DNA of 64,000 nt, from NCBI RefSeq assembly GCF_904849725.1, contig NC_058521.1, positions 428,128,676 to 428,192,675 on the forward strand. Reading direction: 5' to 3'. Position 1 is the first letter of the stretch. Each line of letters starts with the position of its first letter. Of this stretch, positions 10,507-22,372 are shown piece after piece. This DNA comes from Hordeum vulgare subsp. vulgare (Eukaryota; Streptophyta; Magnoliopsida; Poales; Poaceae). The position numbers and the translations under genes are program-made. The notes below the pieces were generated by a model. That model ran no database searches. It worked only from the letters and a program-made list of their open reading frames with translations, and was not told where the DNA came from.

Positions 10507-11345
10507 ATGACCTCCATCAAGGAGATTCCAACCATGAGAGGTGACAACAACTCTGAATGGAGAAAGAATGTCGATATGGCCTTTGTCTATGCTGAGGTGG
10601 ACTGGGTGGTGGATACTCCACATCCCGTCAGACCTACAGAGCCAGTCAGAGAGGCAGCTGATGATGATGATGCATGGGGCAAAAAGAGGAGGGATTATGC
10701 TCCATTGGATTATGCTCCCTCGACAAACAAAAGTGGCACACCGCCAACAAAAAGTGTATGGCCTTCATAAAGAACACAATTGAGAATGCTATTGCGGGCT
10801 CAATTGCACAGTGTACTTTCGTAGGAGAGTTCCTTGAAAAGATAAAGAGCTAGTTCCCTGGTTCTTCAAATATTTATGCCACTCAGTTGCTAAAACACCT
10901 AGTGACAGAAAATTACACAGATGGTGGACATGGCATAAGAGAGTACATCGTAAGGATGAGCAACATGGCAGCTAAGCTTAAACCCGTGGATTTGGACTTG
11001 GAGCTCAAACCTGCGCTCCTTGTTAACCTGGTTATGGCTTCACTGCCAAAAAGACTTTGACACTTTTATTGTCAACTACAACATATCGCCTAAAAATGAG
11101 ACATTAAAAAGACTATAGCCATGTGTGTTCAAGAAGAGGAAAGACCTAAAACCTCACATGGTGGTTCTATGAACTATGCGAAGGGTAACAAGAAGAGGAA
11201 CTACAATCACAATAGCAATAGTTTTCCTTCAATGCCACATGCAAAAGCTCCCATGCAATATCAACATCAGCAAAAGTCTTTTCTAGCAGACAAACACACT
11301 TGTCTCTAGTGTAAGAAGACTGGGATTACAAGAAAGATTGCCCTA
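10507..11345 (+). pseudogene. C0 gag, Ty1/Copia capsid pseudogene
   Basis: The protein starts M-T-S-I-K-E-I-P-T-M-R-G-D-N at 10507; the frame is also open upstream to 10402, but the splice acceptor at 10492 and the family start favour 10507. Gag forms the retrotransposon particle. After 10770 the frame is lost, yet gag-like sequence goes on in other frames, including the run CTFVGEFLEKIK near 10810 and a capsid-like stretch at 10860-11060. A Lys/Asn/His-rich segment follows at 11121-11309. The zinc knuckle near 11298 reads CL*CKKTG and then breaks: it has an in-frame stop between the first two cysteines and a frameshift that removes the HX4C half. The gene cannot make working Gag. Confidence 0.8.
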
Positions 11346-11394
11346 ATTGGTTAAAGTCAATAATTGCAAAGAGAGGTAACACCATTGTTTCCTT

Positions 11395-11809
11395 TGTAAA
11401 TGAATGCTTGTATACACAATTATCGAAATCTACTTGGTGGATTGACTCACGTGCAAATGTTCATGTTGCAAATTCATTACAAGGATTCCATTCCACGCGG
11501 ATTGTTCAAAGAAGCGAAAGAAGCATTGAAGTGGCAAATGGAATTCAAGCAGAAGTTGAAGCTGTCGGCGAAATCTCCCTGGAGTTAGCTGATGGATTCA
11601 AACTTTTTCTTAGATACATTTTATATGTTCCTTCATGTCATAGAAATTTCATTAGTGTTTCATGTTTGGACAAAGACCATTATGAATGTTATTTTGGACA
11701 TGGCAAGTGTGCCATATGGTTTAATAATGCTTATGTGGGTCATGCTTTACTTCACAATGAGATTTATTTATTATCCTTCCGTGAAAAGTGCATTCTATGT
11801 GTAATGTGA
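11395..11809 (+). pseudogene. C0 pol: protease domain, active site altered
   Basis: The frame at 11408-11809 reads TWWIDSRANVHVANS at its start. In Copia elements this is the aspartic protease active site, D-S/T-G. Here the Gly is Arg (D-S-R at 11444-11452), which would abolish the catalytic turn. The remainder matches the usual protease tail, with ILYVPSCHRNFISVSCLDKD as a typical landmark. A stop at 11807 separates it from the integrase. Confidence 0.82.
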
Positions 11810-11877
11810 ATGAGCATGTTTCCACATCGAACAAAGAACAAAAGAAAAGAAAGAGAACTCATGACTCATCGAAATAA

Positions 11878-12695
11878 TGGCACTGTCGCTTGGGCCATAT
11901 TTCGAAGGGGAGAATAAAAAGGCTAATTAAAAGTGAAATTCTTCCTTCGGTGGAGTTCTCAGACCTAGAAAAATGCATTGATTGCATTAAAAGAAAGTAT
12001 GTAAAACAAATCAAAAAGGGTGCAAACCGAAGCACAGGAACACGAGAAATAATTCACACTGACATTTGTGGACCATTTCATGTGAAAAGTGTGGATGGCT
12101 ATGACTCGTTCATAATATTCAGAGATGATTACTCCCGATATGGTTATATTTATCCAGTCAAAGAAAGAAATGAAGCATTGGATAAATTTAAGATATTCAA
12201 AGCTGAAGTTGAAAAATCAGCTTGACACAAGAATAAAGATAGTGAGATCTCACCGTGTGTGGGGGGCGGGGGGGGGGGGGGGGGTACTACGGTCGGCACA
12301 CTCCATATGGCCAAGTCCTTGGACCTTTTGCAAAGTTCTTATAGGAGACTGGCATAGTCGCCCAGTATTCAATGTCGGGCGAGCCTCAGCAAAATGGAGT
12401 AGCTGAAAGGCATGATTGTACACTTATGGATATGGTGCGCAACATGATGAGTTACTCCAACTTGTCATTGGGACTATGGATGAAGGCGCTTAAAACCGAC
12501 ATTCACATTCTCAATATAGTACCAAGCAAGTCAGTGCCCAAAACACCGTACGATCTATGGACAGGGACAGTGCCCTTCCTACAACACTTCAGGGTGTGGG
12601 GGTGCCCAACTCAGATCAAAATGTGTAACCCAAATATTGCAAAGTTAGATCCCAAAACACTAAGTTGCCACTTCATTGGCTATCCTAATAGATAA
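11878..12695 (+). pseudogene. C0 pol: integrase domain, broken by a G-run
   Basis: The HHCC zinc finger begins HCRLGHI at 11881 and ends CIDC. The first catalytic Asp is in IIHTDICGP (12061). The second should be in a SDRGGEY motif, but the sequence reads S-H-R at 12248-12256 and is then split by a C-interrupted G tract at 12261-12284 that destroys the frame. The catalytic Glu survives in NGVAERHD (about 12405). The C-terminal part runs on with PYDLWTG and FIGYPNR and stops at 12693. The central catalytic Asp is lost as well as the frame. The 12704-13051 frame that follows is the variable linker to reverse transcriptase. Confidence 0.85.
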
Positions 12696-12703
12696 AAGGG
12701 TTT

Positions 12704-13075
12704 TTGTTCCTACTGTTCAGAAATATACACAAAGTTTGTAGAAACATGACATGCAGAATTCTTAGAAGACGAAATGATGAGGGGGGCATGGTAGCTCGAA
12801 AAATTGATCTTGAGGAGAAGAGGGTGCATGCACCTAATCCGATGATTCAAGAGCCATTTTTCTCACTACCCGTTATAACTCCAACCATGACAACAATGGG
12901 AGAAGACCCGGAACTTGTCCGTCAGGAGCCGAATGAACCCGTTGTTAAGCATGAAAGGGAGGTGCGTCAGCCATTTTTAGAAGATGTGCCAGAAGTTGGG
13001 GCACATAATGTGCCAGAGAACAAGGCACTTAGAAGGTCTAACAGAACTTGAAGATCAACAATTTCTACCGATTAC
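12704..13075 (+). pseudogene. C0 pol: linker between integrase and reverse transcriptase
   Basis: This Pro/Glu-rich stretch ends E-N-K-A-L-R-R-S-N-R-T, which is the characteristic RRS lead-in before Copia reverse transcriptase. A stop follows at 13049. No enzymatic motif is expected here. Confidence 0.7.
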
Positions 13076-13959
13076 AAAGTTTATAACACAAAATTGGTTC
13101 ATATGGAAGGTGATCCCACTTCATATGAAGAAGCCATGAGAAGCCCTCACTCATCGAAGTGGTTGTGGGCGATGGAAGAAGAGATGAATCGATGAGTTCC
13201 AACGATGTTTGGGACTTAGATGATATTCCTAAAGGATCCAAAACAATAGGTTGTAAATGGGTCTACAAAACTAAGTATGACTCTAATGGGAATATAGAAA
13301 ATTATAAAGCACGACTTGTGGCAAAGGGATTTACACAAAGAGAAGGGATATATTACAATGAGACTTTTCCCCACTCTCATGTAAGGATTATTTCAGAATC
13401 ACAATGGCATTAGTTCCAAATTTTGATTTAGAGTTACATCAAATGGGTGTAAAGACGACATATCTAAAAGGGGATTTAGAAGAAAATGTCTACATGAAAC
13501 AACCCACGGGTTTTATCATGGAAGGCAAGCAAGACATGGGATGTCGCCTGAAGAAATCCATTTATGGACTAAGGCAAGCCTCTCGACTGTGGTATCTAAA
13601 GTTTAATGATACAATTAAAAGATTTGTATTTAAAGAGAATGTTGAGGATAACTGCATTTATGCAATGTTTTCTTAATCCTGCATGTGGATGATATCTTGC
13701 TCGCTAGCAATGGTGTTAGTCTGCTACAAGAAACAAAGAAGTTTTATCCTCAAGTTTTGATATGAAATATCTTGGTGAAGCATCATATGTTTTGGGCATT
13801 GAAATTCACCGAGATAGGAAAAATGGAGTTTCACGACTATCGCACAAAGCATATTTAGAAAAGGTTCTCAAAAAGTATAATGTGCATGCGAGTAAGGCCA
13901 CACCTACTCCTATAGTCAAGGGTGATAATTTTGGGAAATTCCAATGTTCCAAGAACTAG
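13076..13959 (+). pseudogene. C0 pol: reverse transcriptase, two catalytic positions mutated
   Basis: Landmarks in order: GCKWVYKTKYD and YKARLVAKGFTQREG (about 13250-13345), a broken NETFPHSH, LHQMGVKTTYLKGDLEENVYMKQP (13435-13505), KKSIYGLRQASRLWY (about 13550-13595), and the active-site box at 13682-13693 followed by YLGEASYVLGIEIHRDRK (13765-13820). Two key residues differ from the family. MDVKT is MGVKT, losing the first catalytic Asp, and YVDD is HVDD. Several frame changes and stops (13411, 13674, 13957) separate the parts. It is inactive but easily recognised as Ty1/Copia. Confidence 0.87.
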
Positions 13960-14256
13960 TACGAGCTCGATCAAATGAAAGCAATGCCATATACTTCGGC
14001 TCTTGGAAGTTTATAGTATGCACAAGTGTGCACTCGCCCTGACTTAGCTTTTATCACTCAGGTACTCGGTAGATATGCAGAGCATCCAGGCATAGAGCAC
14101 TAGAAGATGGTAAAGAAAGCATTGGGTTATGCGCAAGGCATAAAGGAACTCATGCTAACATACAGAAGATCTGATTCCCTAGAGATAAAAGAGTATTCAA
14201 ACGCAGATTTTGCGGGAGACAAAGATGATAGAAAATCCACGTCAGGATAAATGTTC
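13960..14256 (+). pseudogene. C0 pol: RNase H, first part, split by LTR B
   Basis: Broken frames read the usual Copia sequence MPYTSALGSL, CTRPDLAF, LGRYAEHPG, and then SNADFAGDKDDRKSTSG just before the insertion. The coding sequence stops at 14251-14256 where LTR B enters, and resumes at 34868. Joining the two sides with one TSD copy restores the run MFILAGGAISWKSSK, which confirms the insertion point. Confidence 0.85.
14252..14256. repeat. Target-site duplication of LTR B (tgttc), left copy
   Basis: The bases tgttc at 14252-14256 are repeated at 34863-34867. Both lie inside the C0 RNase H coding sequence, and the reading frame continues when one copy is removed. Confidence 0.9.
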
Positions 14257-14899
14257 TGTAACAGCCCGAAATCGACACTCCAACAGTTCCCCTTATTATT
14301 CCATTGCTGCCGTGTGATTTGTTTGGTTGCTGCATTCATCATCTGCATTGCATCGACACTCTGTAGCCATCTGTTTTCAGAACTTGCATCCGTCTTTAGT
14401 TGCATGTTCTCTCTATTTTGTCGTGAACCGTTTCGAGACCAACCACACACGCACGCGCCCGCGACATCATTAAAATATTGTTTTAAAAATTGTGTATAAA
14501 ATAGTCTCTAATTGGTTTGAAACTTGGCGTGTGGTCTTATTTTAATGTAGTTAGGCCGCCTGCCAAATTTTATCGCAATCGGAGTCCGTTTGATACACGA
14601 ATGGTCGACCGTAGCGGCACCGTCATCAGTTATTCGAGAGACGTTTTTCGTGTTCATAAATCTTGTTGTCGCGCACGCGTTTTCCCTCTCTTCTATGCCT
14701 AGCCCCTTTACACAATGCAGAGACCCTACGTGCAACCTAGCCCGAAACCCTCCCGGAACCCGAAACATTCGATCGTGAGCATTGGGTCCGGATCAACCCC
14801 GTTATACCCTAAAACATCATCGGTTTTTCAATTGGGTTCCCTAACCTATTTTCTCGACCACCCGATCAAGATCGGAGGGTCCAGATAACCCCACCTAGC

Positions 14900-14907
14900 T
14901 ATTTAAG
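14900..14907 (+). promoter_or_regulatory. TATA box candidate in LTR B
   Basis: tatttaag lies about 640 bp from the LTR start, directly before the CT-rich leader that begins near 14925. Confidence 0.4.
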
Positions 14908-14935
14908 GAGTTAAACCCTAGTCCCTACCCCTGGC

Positions 14936-15584
14936 ATGTCCAATCCATCCTATCCTCATCGCGCCACCACCCACCTCCTTTCTTTCCGCGCCCGACCAAC
15001 CCCCGCAGCATCTGACCCCCTACTTGATCCCGAATGGATAGAGGCAACCGTCTCCCTCTATTCCATGGACGACTACAAGGAGATCGTGCTCCTGTGTGCC
15101 CTGCGGCCTCCTCCGCTTTCCCCTCACATGAGCCAGCGAGCCTCCCTCCACCTAGAAACTACGTCGCAACCCCTCGGTATCCTCCCACATCTCCATTCCC
15201 CAAATCATCTATGCTTGGACGCGTCCGGAGGCCTCCACTCCCTCTGTCTGCGCCATAAGCTCCTTTCTTGGGCGTTCTCTGCGCCAGCAGCTGCGCCGAG
15301 CCGCCTCCCCACCCTCGTGCTGCCCTCGTGGGTCGCCGGAGTCGCTCGGCAGCCGAGCTCACGAACGCCCAGCAGGCCGGCGCCCTCTTCTCCTCCTCTC
15401 TCTCCCGTAATTACCTTTCTCTCTCTAATCTCCCCTCTCTCTGTTTGAGAGAATTGCAGGCGCGGCCTTGGCCCTCCACGAGCTCCAGCCCAAGCGCCAA
15501 GGCCACCCGATGACCAGCAATCTCTTGTCGTGCCACCGGAGGGCCGCCTCCTCGTTGCCCCACCTCTGAGCTGCCAACGACCCC
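14936..15584 (+). other. CT-rich leader-like block of LTR B
   Basis: The block is C-rich with a 170-codon open frame (14936-15448) of low-complexity Pro/Ser/Leu composition and overlapping open frames on both strands. A possible small intron runs from cccgtaattacc near 15408 to gaattgcag near 15459. No protein family is recognisable. E1 inserted at 15590 and cuts the block. Confidence 0.35.
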
Positions 15585-15589
15585 GACCG
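15585..15589. repeat. Target-site duplication of E1 (gaccg), left copy
   Basis: gaccg directly precedes the tgttgggg end of E1 and is repeated exactly at 24211-24215. Confidence 0.92.
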
Positions 15590-17397
15590 TGTTGGGGAAC
15601 GTCGCATGGGAAACAAAAATTTTCCTACGCGCATGAAGACCTATCATGGTGATGTCCATCTACGAGAGGGGATGTGTGATCTACGTACCCTTGTAGACCG
15701 TAGAGCAGAAGCGTTAGTGAACGCGGTTGATGTAGTGGAACGTCCTCACGTCCCTCGATCCGCCCCGCGAACCGTCCCGCGATCAGTCCCACGATCTAGT
15801 GCCGAACGGACGGCACCTCCGCGTTCAGCACACGTACAGCTCGACGATGATCTCGGCCTTCTTGATCCAGCAAGAGAGACGGAGAGGTAGAAGAGTTCTC
15901 CGGCAGCGTGACGGCGCTCCGGAGGTTGGTGATGATCTTGTCTCAGCAGGGCTCCGCCCGAGCTCCGCAGAAACGCGATCTAGAGGAAAAACCGTGGAGG
16001 TATGTGGTTGGGCTGCCGTGGAAAAGTCATCTCAAATCATCCCTAAAACATCCGTATATATAGGTGGGAGGGGGGGACTTGCCTTGGGGATCGAGGAGCC
16101 CCAAGGGGGTTGGCCGAACCAAAGGGGGAAAGGTCTCCCCTCCCAAACCGAATCCAACTTGGTTTGGAAGGTGGAGTCCTTCTTCCCTTTCCCACCTCCT
16201 CCTTTTTTTTTCTCTTTGATTTTCTTCCTATGGCGCATAGGGCCTTCTTGGGCTGTCCCACCATCCCACTAAGGGCTGGTGCGCCACCCCCAAGGCCTAT
16301 GGGCTTCCCCGGAGTGGGTTGCCCCCCGGTGAACTCCCGGAACCCATTCGTCATTCCCGGCACATTCCCGGTAACTCCGAAAACCTTCCGGTAATCAAAT
16401 GAGGTCATCCTATATATCAATCTTCGTTTCCGGACCATTCCGGAAACCCTCGTGACGTACGTGATCTCATACGGGACTCCGAACAACATTCGGTAACCAA
16501 CCATATAACTCAAACACGCATAAAACAAGGTCGAACCTTAAGTGTGCAGATCCTGCGGGTTCGAGAACTATGTAGACATGACCCGAGTGACTCCTCGGTC
16601 AATATCCAATAGAGGGACATGGATGCCCATATTGGATCCTACATATTCTACGAAGATCTTATCGTTTGAACCTCAGTGCCAAGGATTCATATAATCCCGT
16701 ATGTCATTCCCTTTGTTCTTCGGTATGTTACTTGCCCGAGATTCGATCGTCAGTATCCGCATACCTATTTCAATCTCGTTTACCGGCAAGTCTCTTTACT
16801 CGTTCCGTAATACAAGATCCCGCAACTTACACTAAGTCACATTGCTTGCAAGGCTTGTGTGTGATGTTGTATTACCGAGTGGGCCCTGAGATACCTCTCC
16901 GTCACACGGACTGACAAATCCCAGTCTCGATCCATACTAACTCAACTAACACCTTAGGAGATACCTGTTGAGCATCTTTATAGTCACCCAATTACGTTGT
17001 GACGTTTGATACACACAAAGCATTCCTACGGTGTCAGTGAGTTATATGATCTCATGGTCATAGGAACAAATACTTGACACGCAGAAAACAGTACCAACAA
17101 AATGACACGATCAACATGCTACGTCTATTAGTTTGGGTCTAGTCCATCACATGATTCTCCTAATGATGTGATCCCATTATCAAGTAACAACTTGCCTATG
17201 GCCAGGAAACCTTGGCCATCTTTGATCAACGAGCTAGTCAACTAGAGGCTTACTAGGGACAGTGTTTCGTCTATGTATCCACACAAGTATTGTGTTTCCA
17301 ATCAATACAATTATAGCATGGATAATAAACGATTATCATGAACAAAGAAATATAATAATAACTAATTTATTATTGCAACTAGGGCATATTTCCAACA
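15590..17397 (-). repeat. E1 3' LTR, 1808 bp
   Basis: Plus-strand ends are tgttggggaacgtcg and gcatatttccaaca. The polypurine tract lies just right of it at 17398, so on the minus strand this is the 3' LTR. A TATA-like run (gtatatatagg) is at 16054-16064. Where E2 has a long G tract, this LTR has only six C (plus strand) near 16324. Confidence 0.93.
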
Positions 17398-17408
17398 GTC
17401 TCCCACTT
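17398..17408 (-). other. E1 polypurine tract
   Basis: The minus strand reads AAGTGGGAGAC directly before the 3' LTR. The same motif precedes the E2 3' LTR at 30725-30735. Confidence 0.88.
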
Positions 17409-20400
17409 CCACTAGAGTCAATAATCTAGTTCAGATCACCATGTGATTCCAACGAATCCAACACCCATATAGTTATGGGGTCTGATCACGTCTTGCTCAT
17501 GAGAGAGGTTTTAGTCAACGGTTCTGAAATTTTCAGATCCGTGTGTTCTTTACAAATCTTTATGTCATCTTATAGATGCTGCTACTATGTGCTATTCGGA
17601 AATACTCCAAATATCTACTCTACTATACGAATCCGTTTCACTACTCATAGTTATTCAGATTCGTGTCAAAGCTTGCATCGACGTAACCCTTTACGACAAA
17701 TCTTTAACGACCTCCATAATCGAGAAAAATTCCTTAGTCCATCAGTTACTAAGGATAAATTTTGACCGCTTCTAGTGATTCAATCATGGATCAGTCTGTG
17801 TACCTCTCAACAGACTTTGAGTCAAGGCACACATCAGGTGCGGTACCCAGCATGGCATACTTCAGATTCTACGGCCAAGGCATAGAAGACGACCTTCGTT
17901 TATTCTCTTTATTCTGCCGTGGTCGGGTTTTGAGTCTTACTCGAATCAACACCTTACAACACAACCAGGAACTCCTTCTTTGCTGATCTATTTTGAACTC
18001 CTTCAAAAACTTGTCAAGGCATGCATCTTGTTGAAACTTCCATTAAGCGCTTTCGATCTATCTCCATAGATCTTTGATGCTCAATGTTCAAGTAGCGCAA
18101 TCCAGGTACTCCTTTGAAAACTCCTTTCAAACAACCTTGTATGCTTTACAGAAATTCTACATTACTTCTGATCCACAATATGTCAACCACATATACTCAT
18201 CAGAAATTCTATAGTGCTCCCACTCACTTCTTTGGAAATACAAGTTTCTCATAGACCTTGTACAAACCCAAAATCCTTGATCATCTCATCAAAGTGTATA
18301 TTCCAACTCCGAGATGCTTGCATCGGTCCATTTAAGGATCGCTGGAGCTTGCATATTTGCTAGTATCTTTAGGATCGACAAAACCTCATGGTTGTATCTC
18401 ATACAATGTTTGCTCAAGGAAACCGTCGAGGAAACAATGTTTTGATATCCTACATGCAATATTTCATAAATAATGCAGCAACTACTAACATAATTCTAAC
18501 AGACTTTTAGCATCGCTACGAGTGAGAAAGTCTCATCATAGTCAACTGTTTGATCTTGTCGGAAACATCTTTGCGACAAGTCGAGCTTTTCTTAATAGTG
18601 ACTTATCACTATCATCGTCTGTCTTCCTTTTAAAGATCCATCTTTACTCAACAGTCCTATGACCATCAAGTAGTTCTTCCAAAGTCTACACTTTGTTTTC
18701 ATACATGGATCCTCTCTCGGATTTCATGGCTTCCAGCCATTTGTCGGAATCTGGGCCCACCATTGCTTTCTCCATAACTCGTAGGTTCATTGTTGCTCAA
18801 CAACATGACCTCCAAGACAGGGTTACCGTACCACTCTGCAGTAGCACGTGACCTTGTCAACCTACGAGATTTGTAGTAACTTGATTCGATGCTCGATGAT
18901 CACCATCATCAGCTTTCACTTCAATTGGTGTAGGCGCCACAGGAACAACTTCCTGCTCCCTGCTACACACTGGTTGAAGTGATGGTTCAATAACCTTATC
19001 AAGTTCTACCACCCTCCCACTCAATTCTTTTGAGAGAAACCTTTCCTCGAGAAAGGATCCGTTTCTAGAAACAAACACTTTGCTTTTGGATCTGAGATAG
19101 GAGATGTACCCAACTGTTTTGGATATCCTATGAAGATGCATTTATCCGCTTTGGGTTTGAGCTTATTCGACTGAAACTTTTTCACACAAGTGTCGAAGCC
19201 CCAAACTTTCAAGAAACGACAGTTTATATTTCTCTAAACCTCAGTCTATACTGTGTCATCTCAACGGAAATACGCGGTGCCCTATTTAAAGTGAATGCGG
19301 TTGTCTCTAATGCATAACCCATAAACGACAGTGGTAATTCGATAAGAGACATCATAGCATGCACCATACCAAATAGTGTGTGGCTATGACGTTCAGACGC
19401 ATCATCACACTATGATGTTCCAGGTGGCATGAACTGCGAAACAATTTCCACATTGTCTTAACTGTGTACCAAAACTCGTAACTCAGATATTCATTTCTAT
19501 GATCATATCGTAGACAGTTTATCCTCTTGTTACAATGAACTTCACTCCTGAAACAGAATTGAACTTTTCAATATTTCAGACTTGTGATTCATTAAGTAAA
19601 TACTCTTGTATCTACTCAAATCGTCATTGAAGTAAGAACATAATGATATCCACTGCGTGCCTCAGCACCCATTGGACTGCATACATCAAAATGTATCACT
19701 TCCTACAAGTTACTATCTTGTTTCATCTCAATGAAAACAAGGCCTTGCAAATGTGGTATGATTTGCATGTCACTAGTGATTCAAAATCAAGTGAGTATAA
19801 AGATCCATCAGCATGGAGCCTCTTCATGCAATTTATACCAACATGACTCAAGCGGCAGTGCCACAAGTAAGTGGTACTATCATCATTACCTCGTATATTT
19901 TGGCACCAATATCATGAACATGTGTAACACTACGATCGAGATTCAATAAACCATTGAAGGTGATTATTCAAGAAAATAGAGTAACCATTATTCTCTTTAA
20001 ATGAATAATCGTATTGCAATAAACACGATCCAATCATGTTCATGCTTAACGCAAGCACCAAATAACAATTATTTAGGTTTAACACCAATCCCGATGGTAG
20101 AGGGAGCGTGCGACGTTTGATCATATCAACCTTGGAAACACTTCCAACACGTATCGTCACCTCGCCTTTAGCTAGTCTCCGTTTATACCGTAGCTTTCAT
20201 TTCGTGTTACTAATCACTTAGCAACCGAACCGGTATCCAATACCCTCATGCTACTAGGAGTACTAGTAAAGTATACATCAACATCATGTATATCAAATAT
20301 ACTTCTTTCGACTTTTGCCAGCCTTCTTATCTACCAAGTATCTAGAGTTGCTCCGCCTCAGTGACTGTTCCCCTCATTACAGAAGCACTTAGTCTCGGGT

Positions 20401-22358
20401 TTGGGTTTAATCTTGGGTCTCTTCATTAGTGCAGCAATTGTTTTGCCGTTTCACGAAGTATCCCTTCTAGCCCTTGCCTTTCTTGAAACTTAGTGGTTTT
20501 ACAAACCATCAACTATTGATGCTCCTTCTTGATTTCTACTTTCGCAGTGTCAAACATCGCGAATCGCTCAAGGATCATTGTATCTATCCTTGATATGTTA
20601 TAGTTCATCAAGAAGCTCTCACTGCTTGGTGGCATTGACTTTGGAGAACCATCACTATCTCATCTGGAAGATTAACTCCCACTTGATTCAAGTGATTGTC
20701 GTACTCAGACAATCTGAGCACACGCTCAACGATTGAGCTTTTCTCCTTTACTTTGTGGACAAAGAATCTTCTCGGAGGTCTCGTACCTCTCAACAAGGGC
20801 ACGAGCATGAATTCACAATTTCATCTCTTTAGAACATCACTTATGTTCCGTGACGTTTCAAAACGTCTTCGGTGCCTTGCTTCTAAGCCATTAAGTATTT
20901 TGCACTGAACCATCGTGTAGTCATAAGAAACGTGTATGTCGGATGTTCACAGCATCCACAGACGACGCTCGAGGTGCAGCACACCGAGTGGTGCATTAAG
21001 GACATAAGCCTTCTGCGCAGCAACGAGGACAATCCTCGGCAAAGTTTGCTACTATCAACTTTCAACTAAATTTTCTCTAGGAACATATAAAAAACAGTAG
21101 AGCTATAGCGCAAGCTACATCGTAATTCGCAAAGACCATTAGACTATGTTCATGACAATTAGTTCAATTAATCATATTACTTAAGAACTCCCACTCAAAA
21201 AGTACATCTCTCTAGTCATTTGAGTGGTACATGATCCAAATCCACTATCTCAAGTCCGATCATCACGTGAGTCGAGAATAGTTTCAGTGGTAAGCATCTT
21301 TATGCTAATCATATCAACTATACGATTCATGCTCGACCTTTCGGTCTCACGTGTTCCGAGGCCATGTCTGCACATGCTAGGCTCGTCAAGCTTAACCCGA
21401 GTGTTCTGCGTGTGCAACTGTTTTGCACCCGTTGTATGTGAACGTTGAGTCTATCACACCCGATCATCACGTGGTGTCTCGAAACGAAGAAATGTCGCAA
21501 CGGTGCACAGTCGGGGAGAACACAATTTTGTCTTGAAATTTTAGTGAGAGATCACCTCATAATGCTATCGTCGTTCTAAGCAAGATAAGGTGCAAAAAGG
21601 ATTAACATCACATGCAATTCATAAGTGACATGATATGGCCATCATCATGCGCTTCTTGATCTCCATCACCAAAGCACCGGCAAGATCTTCTTGTCACCGG
21701 CGTCACACCATGATCTCCATCATCATGATCTCCATCAACGTGTCGCCATCGGGGTTGTCGTGCTACTCATGCTATTACTACTAAAGCTACGTCCTAGCAA
21801 TATAGTAAACGCATCTGCAAGCACAAACGTTAGTTTAAAGACAACCCTATGGCTCCTGCCGGTTGCCATACCATCGACGTGCAAGTCGATATTTACTATT
21901 ACAACATGATCATCTCATACATCCAATATATCACATCACATCATTGGCCATATCACATCACAAGCATACCCTGCAAAAACAAGTTAGACGTCCTCTAATT
22001 TTGTTGTTGCATGTTTTACGTGGTGACCATGGGTAACTAGTAGGATCGCATCTTACTGACTTAAACACCACAACGGAGATATATGAATTGCTATTTAACC
22101 TCATCCAAGGACCTCCTCGGTCAATTCCGATTCAACTAAAGTTGGAGAAACTGACACCCGTCAGTCATCTTTGAGCAACGGAGTTACTCGTAGCGATAAA
22201 ACCAGTCTCTCGTAAGCGTACGAGTAATGTCGGTCCGAGCCGCTTCGATCCAACAATACCGCAAAATCAAGAAAAGACTAAGGAGGGCAGCAAAACGCAC
22301 ATCACCGCCCACAAAAACTTTTGTGTTCTACTCGATATTACATCTACACATGAACCTA
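17409..22358 (-). pseudogene. E1 internal region: heavily decayed gag-pol
   Basis: Read on the minus strand, fragments appear in normal Copia order. Gag remnants lie at 20883-21065 and 20608-20808; the latter keeps the SIVERVLRLSEYDNHLNQ segment that E2 has lost. The protease-to-integrase stretch is at 19930-20160 (PSGLVLNLNNCYLV). The integrase C-terminal part is at about 19213-19400. The IFIGYPK region is at 19021-19212 and the linker at 18857-19141. Reverse transcriptase and RNase H traces follow at about 17770-18480 (for example VKGYVDASFDT near 17670-17705). No frame exceeds 100 codons. Compared with E2 the decay is far heavier than LTR divergence alone would explain, so the copy was probably already defective when it moved. 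Confidence 0.85.
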
Positions 22359-22371
22359 GCTCATGATGCCA
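22359..22371 (-). other. E1 primer-binding site, variant
   Basis: The minus strand reads TGGCATCATGAGC next to the 5' LTR. It differs from the canonical TGGTATCAGAGC by one substitution and one inserted base, and is identical to the E2 site. Confidence 0.75.
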
Positions 22372-22372
22372 G

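Noticed and set aside
15606..15890. Frame M-G-N-K-N-F-P-T-R-M-K-T in the LTR, recurring at 22227-22673
   Set aside because: Recurs only because the two LTRs are copies; it is antisense to the element and not in gag-pol.
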